Of a stretch of DNA of 64,000 nt, positions 44,916 through 53,379 are shown one piece after another (the first letter of the stretch is position 1; each line of letters begins with the position of its first letter). The DNA comes from Bacillus sp. X1(2014). GTDB taxonomy: Bacteria > Bacillota > Bacilli > Bacillales_B > DSM-18226. Where the stretch lies: NCBI RefSeq assembly GCF_007678255.1, contig NZ_VEED01000002.1:62001-126000 (forward strand), given 5' to 3'. The notes under the pieces are model-generated. The model was not told where the DNA came from. It was given only the letters and a program-made list of their open reading frames with translations, and searched no databases. The position numbers and the translations under genes were made by a program.

Positions 44916-45150
44916 AACAAACGAAAAGGAATGATTAAGGGCCGATGAAATTATAATCTTATTTTTCAGACATGATTCGAATAACGAAAAATGTTGAACC
45001 TGAAGAATAGGATTAGTCTGTCCTTTTTTATGTCCATATCGTATAAATGCCACTACAACAAAACCCTTTGTACAGGTTTATTTGTAGTGTCATTAACGAC
45101 ATATCTACGACATAATTCTCTCTTCAGGTTCAGGTGAAGGGAGTTTTTTT
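44916..45150 (+). promoter_or_regulatory. Attenuator leader of the ABC-F gene
   Basis: The terminator stem is CTCTCTTCA (45118-45126) with TGAAGGGAG (45135-45143), followed by seven T residues that end at the ATG; the 3' arm contains the gene's Shine-Dalgarno. TGAACCTGAAGA at 44995-45006 is perfectly complementary to 45121-45132, so it can act as an antiterminator. Between them are a weak terminator-like hairpin (45009-45030), a strong hairpin (45051-45089) and a 35-codon frame (45030-45137), with no clear Shine-Dalgarno, whose stop falls at the first bases of the terminator's 3' arm. Confidence 0.75.
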
Positions 45151-46881
45151 ATGCTTACAAATCAACAGACTGTATTAAAAGTAATCGACATCGAAAAAAG
45201 TTTTCATTTAAGGAAGGTATTGGATCGTATTCAATTTGAAATAAAGAATGGGGAACGGATTGGGCTTGTCGGCTATAACGGAACTGGAAAAACCACATTG
45301 GCAAATATCATTTTTGGGAAAATGGCACCAGATAAAGGTATCGTAGAAAAATCAAAAGATTTAACGATCGGCTATCTTTCCCAATCCATTGATTATCAGG
45401 TTAGTGATTTTCAGCAGTCTTTATCAGGAAATACCAAAAATCACTTGCTCGAGCATGCGAGCATGTTAGGTCTCACGAAGGTTTATAACTGGGAAGATGA
45501 GCGTTTAGGACATTTAAGTGGCGGGGAAAAGTTAAAGTTGGCATTAGCAATGGTTTGGGCTTCAAAACCGGACTTTTTAATTTTGGATGAACCAACGAAC
45601 CATTTAGATTATAAAGGGATCAAGTGGTTGGTTTCTGAATTAGAGAAGTTCCGGGGCCCCGTCCTAATTATCTCTCATGATCGACATTTCTTAGATAAAA
45701 CGGTTACTAGAATTTTTGAATTAGAAAATAGCAAAATTAATTTTTACAATGGAAACTATAGTGATTATCGAAAAGAGAAGCAGCAAAGAATAGAAAATAT
45801 GAGGCACCAATACGATGTCCAGCAGCAAAAAATAAAAGAAGTGGAAACACAAATTACTCAATTAAAAACCTGGTCCGAAAAAGCTCATCGAGAATCTACA
45901 AAAAAGGGGAAAGGACCAAGCAAAAGACAAAATGGGATTAAGGAATATCATCGGGTAAAGGCTAAAAAAACAGACAATCAAGTAAAGTCAAAAATGAAAC
46001 GACTGCAAAATGAGTTGGAAAAAAATAAGCTTGAAAAGCCATTAGATGAAGTTCAAATAAGGTTTCAGTTTGACACGCAAGGGAAGAGAGGCAAGCGAAT
46101 TGTCGAGGCTAAGAACTTGGCCAAATCCTTCGAAAATAGAACACTTTTTCAAAAATCCAATTTCTATATTAATTATGGTGATCGCCTAGGATTATTGGGT
46201 GAAAATGGCTGCGGTAAAACGACATTAATAAAAATGATGTTAGGCCAAGAGGGGTATTCCAATGGGGATTTGTGGAGCAGTGACTCGGTAGAAATTGCGT
46301 ATTTAAGCCAAGATGTTGATGATTTGGCTGCAGAGAAAACAGCAATTGAAGCACTAGGGTTCACAGATCGTGAGAGTATTTTGAAAGCAAGAACTCTATT
46401 TGCCAATGTAGGCTTAAATGAGGCCCTAATCACTAAGCCAATCAAGACATTGAGTTTGGGGGAACGAACGAGAGTAAAACTCGTTGACATGCTAATGAAA
46501 GAGTATGATGTTCTCATTCTCGACGAGCCAACCAATCATCTAGACTTACCGAGTAGAGAGCAGCTGGAAAATACGTTAGCAGACTTTACTGGGACAATTA
46601 TTACCGTTTCTCATGACTATTACTTCCTTAATAAGCTTTGTGACAGGGTGCTTGTATTTGAAGACCAGCAAATTCGACGGATTGAGATGAAACCTGATGA
46701 ATATTTAAATCAAGATGTAAACAAAGGGGATGCCTTAAAAGAAGCCCTACTAATAATTGAAAACAAGATTTCATCTGTCTTAGGTGAGTTATCGTTTATG
46801 GATCTAAAAGACCCTAGATATACTGAGTTAGACAAAGAATTTAATGACTTACTTAAGCAAAAACGAAAACTAATGGGCTAA
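45151..46881 (+). CDS. ABC-F ribosome-protection-type ATPase (VmlR/Vga/Lsa-like)
   Basis: A 576-residue soluble protein with two ABC domains and no membrane segments. Walker A motifs are GYNGTGKTT (41-49) and GENGCGKTT (350-358); signatures are LSGGEK (122-127) and LSLGER; each domain has LDEPTNHLD. The ~90-residue interdomain linker, with WSEKAHRESTKKG and IKEYHRVKAKK, is long and basic as in antibiotic-resistance ABC-F proteins that enter the ribosomal exit site. Such proteins dislodge lincosamides, streptogramins A and pleuromutilins. The attenuator leader supports drug-inducible control. It is not at this place in B. subtilis. Confidence 0.88.
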   Translation: MLTNQQTVLKVIDIEKSFHLRKVLDRIQFEIKNGERIGLVGYNGTGKTTLANIIFGKMAPDKGIVEKSKDLTIGYLSQSIDYQVSDFQQSLSGNTKNHLLEHASMLGLTKVYNWEDERLGHLSGGEKLKLALAMVWASKPDFLILDEPTNHLDYKGIKWLVSELEKFRGPVLIISHDRHFLDKTVTRIFELENSKINFYNGNYSDYRKEKQQRIENMRHQYDVQQQKIKEVETQITQLKTWSEKAHRESTKKGKGPSKRQNGIKEYHRVKAKKTDNQVKSKMKRLQNELEKNKLEKPLDEVQIRFQFDTQGKRGKRIVEAKNLAKSFENRTLFQKSNFYINYGDRLGLLGENGCGKTTLIKMMLGQEGYSNGDLWSSDSVEIAYLSQDVDDLAAEKTAIEALGFTDRESILKARTLFANVGLNEALITKPIKTLSLGERTRVKLVDMLMKEYDVLILDEPTNHLDLPSREQLENTLADFTGTIITVSHDYYFLNKLCDRVLVFEDQQIRRIEMKPDEYLNQDVNKGDALKEALLIIENKISSVLGELSFMDLKDPRYTELDKEFNDLLKQKRKLMG

Positions 46882-46902
46882 AATGATATTGAACAGTATG
46901 AA

Positions 46903-46940
46903 TAAAAGGTCCTCATTCGTATCTAATGAGGACCTTTTTT
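46903..46940. terminator. Bidirectional terminator
   Basis: AAAAGGTCCTCATT pairs with AATGAGGACCTTTT over a 7-nt loop between the ABC-F gene and the convergent SDR gene. Confidence 0.9.
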
Positions 46941-46968
46941 CATTCTCATCAAGACAGCAAATAACCAA

Positions 46969-48006
46969 TCAATTATTAGCCAATAAATTTAGAAGTTCTT
47001 TCTCTTTATCCGCCCGTATCCCAGCATTCCACTCATCCTCAGTCAATTGGCGGGTTTTCTCCCACTCATAAATATCAGTGATACTATCTTCAAGAGGCCT
47101 AAATGAAAGACCGCTATGGATAGCTTTATCAACATTGATAGAGAATGCACCTTTCCATGGCTCCACAGACTCAGGTGACAATGGATAATTCTCGGGTACC
47201 CAAAGCGGCATTTCCGTCCATGGGGCTACTTTCTGATCCAGAAGAAATTGTTCCTCTGCCCAAACCACATCTGCATCTGAACCTGTCACTTTAATACATG
47301 TATCGACAAACTCTTTTATCGTTAATGGATAATCCGGACCCGTTGCATTAAACGTTCCAGAGGAATGTTTTTCTTCCATATCAAGGATCCAATTAGCCAG
47401 ATCTTGGTTGTCAATCATTTGAACCCGTCGGTTTGGATTTCCAGGGACCAGTACCTTGCCGCCTTTTGCGATTCTATTCACCCAATAGGGGACACGGTCC
47501 GTATAATCATTTGGCCCAATTAATTGACCTGCACGTATATTCAACACACGCCCCGGCATATTTTTCTCGGCTATTTGTTCACATAAAGCCTTAAAATGTC
47601 CGTAATATTGATAGATGGGTCCGTCGGCATCCATCGAAAGCTGATTAGCTTCCTCCATTGTCATTTCCAAGACGGGGTAGTTTTCATCCAAATTCTCCTG
47701 AATCCAATCTTGGTAGACAGAAATACTCGAGATAAATGTATAATGCTGGACTTGGTCTCTTAATAAGTTTGTTGTGTTCTGGACTGTATAGGGGATAAAC
47801 CCGCTTGTATCAAGTACAGCATCCCAATAGCGATTTTGAAGCGCTTTCAAATTTCCAAATCGATTTCCATAGAGAACTTCGATATCCTTAATTCCGGGAC
47901 TTTGAATTCCACGATTAAATATCGTGACTTCATGATTTCGTTTTAAAGCTTCTTCTACGAATGTTTTTCCTAAAAAGCGGCTTCCACCTAAAACAAGTAT
48001 CTTCAA
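46969..48006 (-). CDS. NAD(P)-dependent SDR/epimerase-like protein
   Basis: A 345-residue extended SDR-type Rossmann protein. KILVLGGSRFLGKTF binds the nucleotide; FISSISVYQD takes the place of the catalytic serine region, and YYGHFKALCE that of the Tyr-x3-Lys with altered spacing, which marks the atypical isoflavone-reductase/epimerase group. The substrate is unknown. The TTG at 48006 is preferred because GGAGG lies seven bases before it; an ATG six codons earlier has no ribosome site. It is a single gene. Confidence 0.75.
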   Translation of the reverse strand: MKILVLGGSRFLGKTFVEEALKRNHEVTIFNRGIQSPGIKDIEVLYGNRFGNLKALQNRYWDAVLDTSGFIPYTVQNTTNLLRDQVQHYTFISSISVYQDWIQENLDENYPVLEMTMEEANQLSMDADGPIYQYYGHFKALCEQIAEKNMPGRVLNIRAGQLIGPNDYTDRVPYWVNRIAKGGKVLVPGNPNRRVQMIDNQDLANWILDMEEKHSSGTFNATGPDYPLTIKEFVDTCIKVTGSDADVVWAEEQFLLDQKVAPWTEMPLWVPENYPLSPESVEPWKGAFSINVDKAIHSGLSFRPLEDSITDIYEWEKTRQLTEDEWNAGIRADKEKELLNLLANN

Positions 48007-48200
48007 AAATATCCCTCCATTCATTCATACTTCTATTTTAACAAATTTTCTCACAATTTAGTTAACTTATCAAAGGGACAAATAAAAAAATGAAAGTATT
48101 GCATATGTCTCCGATATTGATAAAATTACATTGGGTGAAGTTGCAGGAATGATTCTAAAAACTTAACAAGAATTTACATAAAGTAGAAGGGATGCTTTAA

Positions 48201-49250
48201 ATGGAAAACACATACTTACAATCCGTTTCCTATGAAAACGGAGTTCTAAAAATACTCGATCAAACCAAAATACCGAACATTACAGAATTTCTCGAAACCA
48301 AAAAAATTGAAGATGCCTGGGATGCCATTAAACAACTTAAAGTTCGTGGAGCGCCGGCAATTGGCATAGCTGCAGCTTATGGCTTAGTGCTTGGAATTAA
48401 AGATGCACCAGAAAGCTCTTTTGAAGATTTTTATGGACATTTAAAAAAGCAATCAGATTACTTGGCCTCATCACGACCAACAGCCGTCAACTTGTTTTGG
48501 GCTTTGAAACGAATGAATGAACGAGCACTTAAAGAGAAGGAATTACCGATTAATCAAATCAAAGAAGCATTGGAAGAAGAAGCCCATAACATTCGTATTG
48601 AAGATGAAGAAGTATGCCGGACAATCGGAGAGCATGCATTAAACCTTTTAGAGGACGGCATGGGGATTCTAACACATTGCAATGCGGGCGGGATCGCTAC
48701 TGCGAGATATGGAACAGCCTTAGCACCACTTTATTTAGCAAAAGAAAAGGGCTGGGATATCAAAGTTTTTGCTGATGAAACAAGACCACTGCTACAAGGA
48801 GCGAGATTAACGGCATGGGAACTAATGCAGGCTGGCATAGATGTCACGCTCATTACGGACAATATGGCCGCGATGGTTATGCAAAAAGGCTGGGTGCAAG
48901 CAGTAATTGTCGGTTGCGATCGCGTTGCAGCCAATGGTGATGTAGCAAACAAAATTGGGACATATGGAGTTGCCTTATTAGCAAAAGCCCATAATATACC
49001 TTTCTACGTGGCAGCACCGATCTCCACGATTGATTTGGATACAAAAACTGGGGCCGATATCCCGATCGAGGAAAGAGACGCATCCGAAATTACTGATGGC
49101 TTTGGTAAAAGAACCGCCCCTGAAGGTGTGAAAGTGTTTAACCCTGCCTTCGATGTCACACCAAATGAGCTTGTTACCGCAATCATCACTGAAAAGGGGT
49201 TAATAAAAGGAAATTACCAGGAAGAACTAGTGAAACTCTTTGAATCCTAA
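48201..49250 (+). CDS. mtnA: S-methyl-5-thioribose-1-phosphate isomerase
   Basis: A 349-residue enzyme of the methionine salvage pathway that converts methylthioribose-1-phosphate to the ribulose form. [13 protein letters not shown], the active-site Cys in [11 protein letters not shown] and the Asp in [18 protein letters not shown] are diagnostic. mtnK, which usually precedes it in Bacillus, is absent here and no S-box riboswitch was found upstream. The ATG has a weak AAGGGA site. It lies alone between the SDR gene and yneN. Confidence 0.92.
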   Translation: MENTYLQSVSYENGVLKILDQTKIPNITEFLETKKIEDAWDAIKQLKVRGAPAIGIAAAYGLVLGIKDAPESSFEDFYGHLKKQSDYLASSRPTAVNLFWALKRMNERALKEKELPINQIKEALEEEAHNIRIEDEEVCRTIGEHALNLLEDGMGILTHCNAGGIATARYGTALAPLYLAKEKGWDIKVFADETRPLLQGARLTAWELMQAGIDVTLITDNMAAMVMQKGWVQAVIVGCDRVAANGDVANKIGTYGVALLAKAHNIPFYVAAPISTIDLDTKTGADIPIEERDASEITDGFGKRTAPEGVKVFNPAFDVTPNELVTAIITEKGLIKGNYQEELVKLFES

Positions 49251-49369
49251 AAGCGGAAGAGTTTGTTTTTTGTAAATTGTCACAGTTTCGGCATATCCTG
49301 ATTTGGTTTCACCTAAGATTATAGTGTAAAATCAATGTAGCAGATTATGAAGTAAAGGAGGATTCGGGA

Positions 49370-49906
49370 ATGATAAAAAAAGTAATTGCAACCGTAATAC
49401 TAGTTTCCTTACTTACAGTCGCGATTGTTCAAGCCATGGATAAAACTTCAGAAACTCCCGAAACGAAAAGTCAAACCACAGCAAGTCAAGAAGGTCTCGC
49501 TGTTGGAGCAAAGGCACCTGATTTTGAACTGAAAACATTAACCGGAGAAAAGATAAAACTGTCTAATTTAAAAGGCAAAAAAGTGATGCTGAACTTTTGG
49601 GCAACCTGGTGTCCTCCTTGTAAGGCAGAAATGCCGGCAATGGAGCAATTTTCAAAACAGATGCCAAAGGATGTTGTCATTTTAGCCGTTAACATCGATC
49701 CGCAATTAGATGTCCATGGTTTTGTGGATGAAAATAAAATTACTTTTCCTATTCTTCTTGATGCAGAAGATAAAGTAAATGAAACTTATCAAGTCCTATC
49801 CATACCAACTACGTATTTTATTGATAGTAAAGGAAACATTCAGAATAAATATATAGGTGAAATGAAACTTGATGATATGAAAGATTTTACAAACAAACTA
49901 AAATAG
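49370..49906 (+). CDS. yneN: Membrane-anchored thiol-disulfide oxidoreductase (YneN/ResA-like)
   Basis: A 178-residue TlpA/ResA-family protein. A signal-anchor covers about residues 5-22, and the thioredoxin fold carries the redox motif W-C-P-P-C-K in FWATWCPPCKAEMPAM. The cis-proline is in LSIPTTYFID. It acts outside the membrane, for example in cytochrome c maturation or spore coat reduction. In B. subtilis yneN follows citB directly; here three genes have been inserted between. AGGAGG precedes the ATG and a terminator follows. Confidence 0.88.
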   Translation: MIKKVIATVILVSLLTVAIVQAMDKTSETPETKSQTTASQEGLAVGAKAPDFELKTLTGEKIKLSNLKGKKVMLNFWATWCPPCKAEMPAMEQFSKQMPKDVVILAVNIDPQLDVHGFVDENKITFPILLDAEDKVNETYQVLSIPTTYFIDSKGNIQNKYIGEMKLDDMKDFTNKLK

Positions 49907-49911
49907 ACTAA

Positions 49912-49942
49912 AAAACATTGGAATGTTTCCAATGTTTTTTTA
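49912..49942 (+). terminator. Terminator of yneN
   Basis: ACATTGGAA pairs with TTCCAATGT and runs into seven T residues. Confidence 0.88.
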
Positions 49943-49974
49943 TTGAATGCTTTTTCTTTAAAATTTTCAAAAAG

Positions 49975-49989
49975 TTGTAATAATTGCAA
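49975..49989 (+). promoter_or_regulatory. Fur-family-box-like dyad upstream of fbpB
   Basis: TTGTAATAATTGCAA is a near-perfect 7-1-7 dyad about 52 bp before the FbpB-like start. It matches PerR and Zur consensus boxes about equally well (11 of 14) and Fur less well. B. subtilis fbpB is Fur-regulated. The binding protein is uncertain. Confidence 0.35.
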
Positions 49990-50041
49990 CCGTTTCCGGG
50001 CATAATAACTGTTAGAATAGAAACTAAGGACGGTGATACCG

Positions 50042-50173
50042 ATGAGAAAACCTAGAAAACGCTCATTTGCAGAGCTAGTATCTGAAAATAAAACACAACT
50101 ATTAAAAGATCGCGCTGCGATGGAAAAAATTGAACAGCGCTTAGAAGAAAAACGTCTCGGTAAAGCAGAATAA
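50042..50173 (+). CDS. FbpB-family small basic protein
   Basis: A 43-residue basic protein: RKPRKRSFAELVSENKTQL at the start and MEKIEQRLEEKRLGK at the end. This matches the FbpB family. In B. subtilis FbpB works with the Fur-regulated sRNA FsrA in iron sparing as a proposed RNA chaperone. The ATG follows AAGGACGGTGA. A Fur-box-like dyad lies upstream. It is too short for many gene callers. Confidence 0.85.
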   Translation: MRKPRKRSFAELVSENKTQLLKDRAAMEKIEQRLEEKRLGKAE

Positions 50174-50240
50174 CTAAAAAAGTTTACCAATCATGTTTTC
50201 CTTCCTTTAGGACAAAATGTAAATAAGGAGGGATCATGAC

Positions 50241-50381
50241 ATGGGTAAAAAATATCAAACGAAACGTTTTCAACCAGATCACGTTGGAACACAGCCACGT
50301 GGCTTTAGCGGGAATAAAGGAAAGAAAATGAATGATACTTCAGGCGAGCATGCCCAAGTAATACAAACAAAAGGTGAATAA
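50241..50381 (+). CDS. sspN: Small acid-soluble spore protein N
   Basis: A 46-residue spore protein. GTQPRGFSGNKGKKMND and QVIQTKGE match B. subtilis SspN. AAGGAGGG precedes the ATG. In B. subtilis sspN and tlp form one forespore unit; here a terminator and a 183-bp repeat element separate them. Confidence 0.92.
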   Translation: MGKKYQTKRFQPDHVGTQPRGFSGNKGKKMNDTSGEHAQVIQTKGE

Positions 50382-50391
50382 CAATGAATTT

Positions 50392-50428
50392 AAGACTTGA
50401 CTGGTGAAAGCCAGCGAGTCTTTTTTTA
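50392..50428 (+). terminator. Terminator of sspN
   Basis: AAGACT-TGA-CTGG pairs with CCAG-CG-AGTCTT over a 6-nt loop, followed by seven T residues. Confidence 0.88.
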
Positions 50429-50429
50429 T

Positions 50430-50612
50430 AGGCTTTGTTAAAGATTAATATTGATTTTGGGACTCTGTTGATTGGAGTGGAAGGCGCGAAGACTCCTGCG
50501 GGAGTACGGGGCAGACCCCGCAGGTGCTGAAAGCACCGAGGAGGCTCCCCGCAACGCCCGCGGAGAGCGAAGTGCCTGGAACGGAAATCAACAGACAAGT
50601 TTAACACAGCCT
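50430..50612. repeat. 183-bp inverted-repeat-bounded element (MITE-like)
   Basis: Terminal inverted repeats AGGCTTTGTTAAA (50430-50442) and TTTAACACAGCCT (50600-50612) match at 12 of 13 positions. A second inner pair is TTGATTGGAGTGGAA with GGAACGGAAATCAAC. The core is GC-rich and self-complementary, unlike its surroundings. It lies between sspN and tlp. Similar sequences are frequent in Bacillus-group genomes. It has no coding capacity of its own. Confidence 0.8.
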
Positions 50613-50690
50613 TTCCGAAAAATTCTTGTTTATTTTTTTCAGTCGGTAACAAACTATATCTGTACCAATTACACCCTAGGAGGAAATACA

Positions 50691-50921
50691 ATGGCCTATA
50701 ATAACAAACCGAATCCAGATGACCGCAGTGATAACGTCGAAAAGCTTCAAGCGATGATTCAAAATACGGAGAATAATATTGAAGCAGCTGAGGAATCATT
50801 AGCCCTTACTGATAGTGAGACACAACGCCAGGAAATTGAGGCGAAGAACGAGCGCCGTCGGGAAAGCATTGAATCCTTCCGGTCAGAAATTAAAGATGAA
50901 GCAAACAACCAACAAAGCTAA
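50691..50921 (+). CDS. tlp: Small acid-soluble spore protein Tlp
   Basis: A 76-residue highly charged protein; [16 protein letters not shown] and [16 protein letters not shown] are typical of Tlp. It is a forespore protein. The ATG at 50691 has AGGAGG; a longer open frame extends upstream into the repeat element but is not coding. It is followed by an intrinsic terminator. Confidence 0.93.
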   Translation: MAYNNKPNPDDRSDNVEKLQAMIQNTENNIEAAEESLALTDSETQRQEIEAKNERRRESIESFRSEIKDEANNQQS

Positions 50922-50930
50922 AATCGAGTG

Positions 50931-50961
50931 CAGACCTGTTCATTTTGGACAGGTCTTTTGT
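50931..50961 (+). terminator. Terminator of tlp
   Basis: AGACCTGT pairs with ACAGGTCT over a 9-nt loop, followed by TTTTG. Confidence 0.8.
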
Positions 50962-51023
50962 TTAGGTATGGAGTGCTTGTTATGGTAAGATAGAAGGGAA
51001 ATTTTGAAGAAGAAGTGATAATC

Positions 51024-53351
51024 TTGAGACAAATTGTAAACCAGCATATTAATAATAATGAAGAAAAACTAAAGCAATGGGAACTGGAACTAAACCAAAA
51101 TGGATCGATTTCTAATGAAAGTGCATTAATTTCCGCATTAACTGATGAATCCAATCCGGTCACCTTATCAAAGCTGTTAACAATTGCTGCTCTCTCGCGG
51201 ATCGAACGTAATAAACAGGATAAAATGGCAGCGATCTGGCTGGAAAGAGCACTTAGTTTATTTCCTAATAATCAAGCAGCAAGAGAATATATGTTACAAA
51301 CAGATTTGAAAAAATTAGAGGGAATATTCTTACCACTAACATTTCCTGCTATGAGAGAAACAGATAACAGAACTGCAAAAAAGAAGACTGCCGAACAATA
51401 CATAGAAGTATGTCAAAATTTCTTAAGTAATGCAGATGAAATACAAACAGATTTAGCAGCAAAAAGAGAACTATCTGCAACGTTGAGTACGAAGGTTGTG
51501 TATCAGCAGTTTAATCATTTATTTGAGTTATTCACTTCTGCGATCGATGAAACAGGAAGGCTATTAAAAGCCGCAGAGGAGTATGACCAATCGATTACAG
51601 GTGTTTTCCATACCTCCACCTATTTTGATGATTTAAAATTGCATTTATCGAATTTAGAGGAAATTAAAACCGCTTGGCAAAAGCAATTTTACGAAGAGGA
51701 AGTTCAATCTGACACCGACCGAATTAATGCATTAGATCAACTAAATGAAATGATTGGGATGGAATTTGTTAAAAATCGGGTAAATGATTTTTACCGCTTT
51801 CTCAAGTATCAAAAACAACGGAAAGATTTGGGTTTTCAAATACAGGACGACTTAAGCCTAAATATGATTTTAACTGGAAATCCAGGAACAGGGAAAACCA
51901 CACTTGCCCGCTTATTAGCGAAAATTTATCATGAATTAGGAGTCCTGCCTCGAGAGGAAGTGATCGAGACAGACCGTTCCCAGTTAGTTGGTTCTTTCGT
52001 TGGCCAAACTGAAGAAAATGTCCGTTCCATTGTGGAACGTTCCATTGGTGGTGTGCTGTTTATTGATGAAGCATATAGCCTGAAACGTGAGGGTCAAACA
52101 GGCAATGATTATGGTCAAGCCGCCATTGATACTTTAGTTTCACTGATGACTGGAAGTGAGTATGGCGGAAGATTTGCGGTAATAATGGCGGGCTATCCTG
52201 AAGAAATGCGCACCTTTTTGGATGCTAATCCAGGTTTACGCAGTCGCTTTCCACAGTCTAATCTCATTCATTTGCCTAATTATTCAAACGAAGAATTAAT
52301 AAGGATTGCAGAGAAAGTCGCAGCAGATAATGATTATTTCCTTAGCGACGAGGCTAAAATCGAAATTAACCATCGACTTGATCTTGAACGGGTCGATGAT
52401 ACCTTCGGAAATGCACGAACTGTCCGCAATATCGTCATCGATGCGATTTTCAAAAAGGGCTCTAATAAGGAAGTCCCGGACGAAAATATCCTTGATTTTA
52501 TGTTACTGAATAAAGATGACTTTCTAATCGCAAAAGAAGAAGCTGAAGAATCCCCTTATGAAAAATTGGACCGGCTCATTGGTTTAGATGCATTAAAGCT
52601 CGAAATGAGGTCACTGATCTCCTTTGTAAAGATGCAGCAATACCGGATGAAAAAAGGTCTGGCGCCAGTACCTATTCAATTACATGCCGTTTTCACTGGC
52701 AATCCGGGAACAGGAAAAACAACCGTTGCTAAGATTTATGCAGAGCTTTTAAAGGACTGCGGTATGTTAAAAAGGGGCCATCTAATTGTCGCAAGCAGAG
52801 CAGACTTTGTGGCTGGGTATGTTGGGCAAACTGCAGGAAAAACGAAGAAAAAGATTAAAGAAGCTCTTGGAGGAGTCTTATTTATTGATGAGGCCTATTC
52901 TCTTTTCAGTTCGACCTCAGGTGATTTTGGCAAAGAAGTCATCGATACACTTGTCGATGAAATGACCAAGCATAATGAAAACTTAGTAGTAGTCCTGGCT
53001 GGTTATCCAGACGAAATGGACTTGCTATTAGAAAGCAATCCAGGGCTTCGCTCAAGGTTTAAAAAATTCTTCTTATTTCCAGACTATTCTTCTGAAGAAC
53101 TGCTTGAAATCATGACTGTATATGCAGAAAGTTATCAATACCAATTATCAAGTGATGCTAAACAGTTGTTATTGAGTAAAATGGAGCAAGAATCCTTTAA
53201 AGGAAATGGCCGTTTTGCAACTAATATGGTGGATGAAATGATCCAAGCACAGGCCTCAAGGTTAATGGAAGTGGAGAATGAGGAAGATCTTTTTGAAAAG
53301 TCACTCCTACTTGAGGTTGAGGATATAATAAAGGCCATCAATAAAATGTAA
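51024..53351 (+). CDS. Tandem AAA ATPase of the CbbX/SpoVK type
   Basis: A 775-residue soluble protein with an N-terminal helical region (about 1-235) and two CbbX/SpoVK-family AAA modules. Module 1 has Walker A GNPGTGKTT near residue 285, LFIDEAYSL and NPGLRSRFP. Module 2 has Walker A near 559, LFIDEAYSLFSS and NPGLRSRFK. Both have the tyrosine-rich pore region (SFVGQT and GYVGQT) and arginine finger, so both look active. SpoVK itself has one module; EccA and CbbX are relatives. It is inserted between tlp and yneP. Function is unknown. The start is TTG 51024 or GTG 51015. Confidence 0.8.
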   Translation: MRQIVNQHINNNEEKLKQWELELNQNGSISNESALISALTDESNPVTLSKLLTIAALSRIERNKQDKMAAIWLERALSLFPNNQAAREYMLQTDLKKLEGIFLPLTFPAMRETDNRTAKKKTAEQYIEVCQNFLSNADEIQTDLAAKRELSATLSTKVVYQQFNHLFELFTSAIDETGRLLKAAEEYDQSITGVFHTSTYFDDLKLHLSNLEEIKTAWQKQFYEEEVQSDTDRINALDQLNEMIGMEFVKNRVNDFYRFLKYQKQRKDLGFQIQDDLSLNMILTGNPGTGKTTLARLLAKIYHELGVLPREEVIETDRSQLVGSFVGQTEENVRSIVERSIGGVLFIDEAYSLKREGQTGNDYGQAAIDTLVSLMTGSEYGGRFAVIMAGYPEEMRTFLDANPGLRSRFPQSNLIHLPNYSNEELIRIAEKVAADNDYFLSDEAKIEINHRLDLERVDDTFGNARTVRNIVIDAIFKKGSNKEVPDENILDFMLLNKDDFLIAKEEAEESPYEKLDRLIGLDALKLEMRSLISFVKMQQYRMKKGLAPVPIQLHAVFTGNPGTGKTTVAKIYAELLKDCGMLKRGHLIVASRADFVAGYVGQTAGKTKKKIKEALGGVLFIDEAYSLFSSTSGDFGKEVIDTLVDEMTKHNENLVVVLAGYPDEMDLLLESNPGLRSRFKKFFLFPDYSSEELLEIMTVYAESYQYQLSSDAKQLLLSKMEQESFKGNGRFATNMVDEMIQAQASRLMEVENEEDLFEKSLLLEVEDIIKAINKM

Positions 53352-53379
53352 AAATCGATTGTAGAAAGGGTGGGGGCCC

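Noticed and set aside
48025..48200. S-box riboswitch or small gene upstream of mtnA
   Set aside because: No SAM-riboswitch consensus was found. A short frame ending near 48165 has no start codon or ribosome site.
50305..50799. Minus-strand 164-codon frame across the repeat element
   Set aside because: It spans sspN, the repeat element and tlp and has no ribosome site; it arises from the GC-rich repeat.
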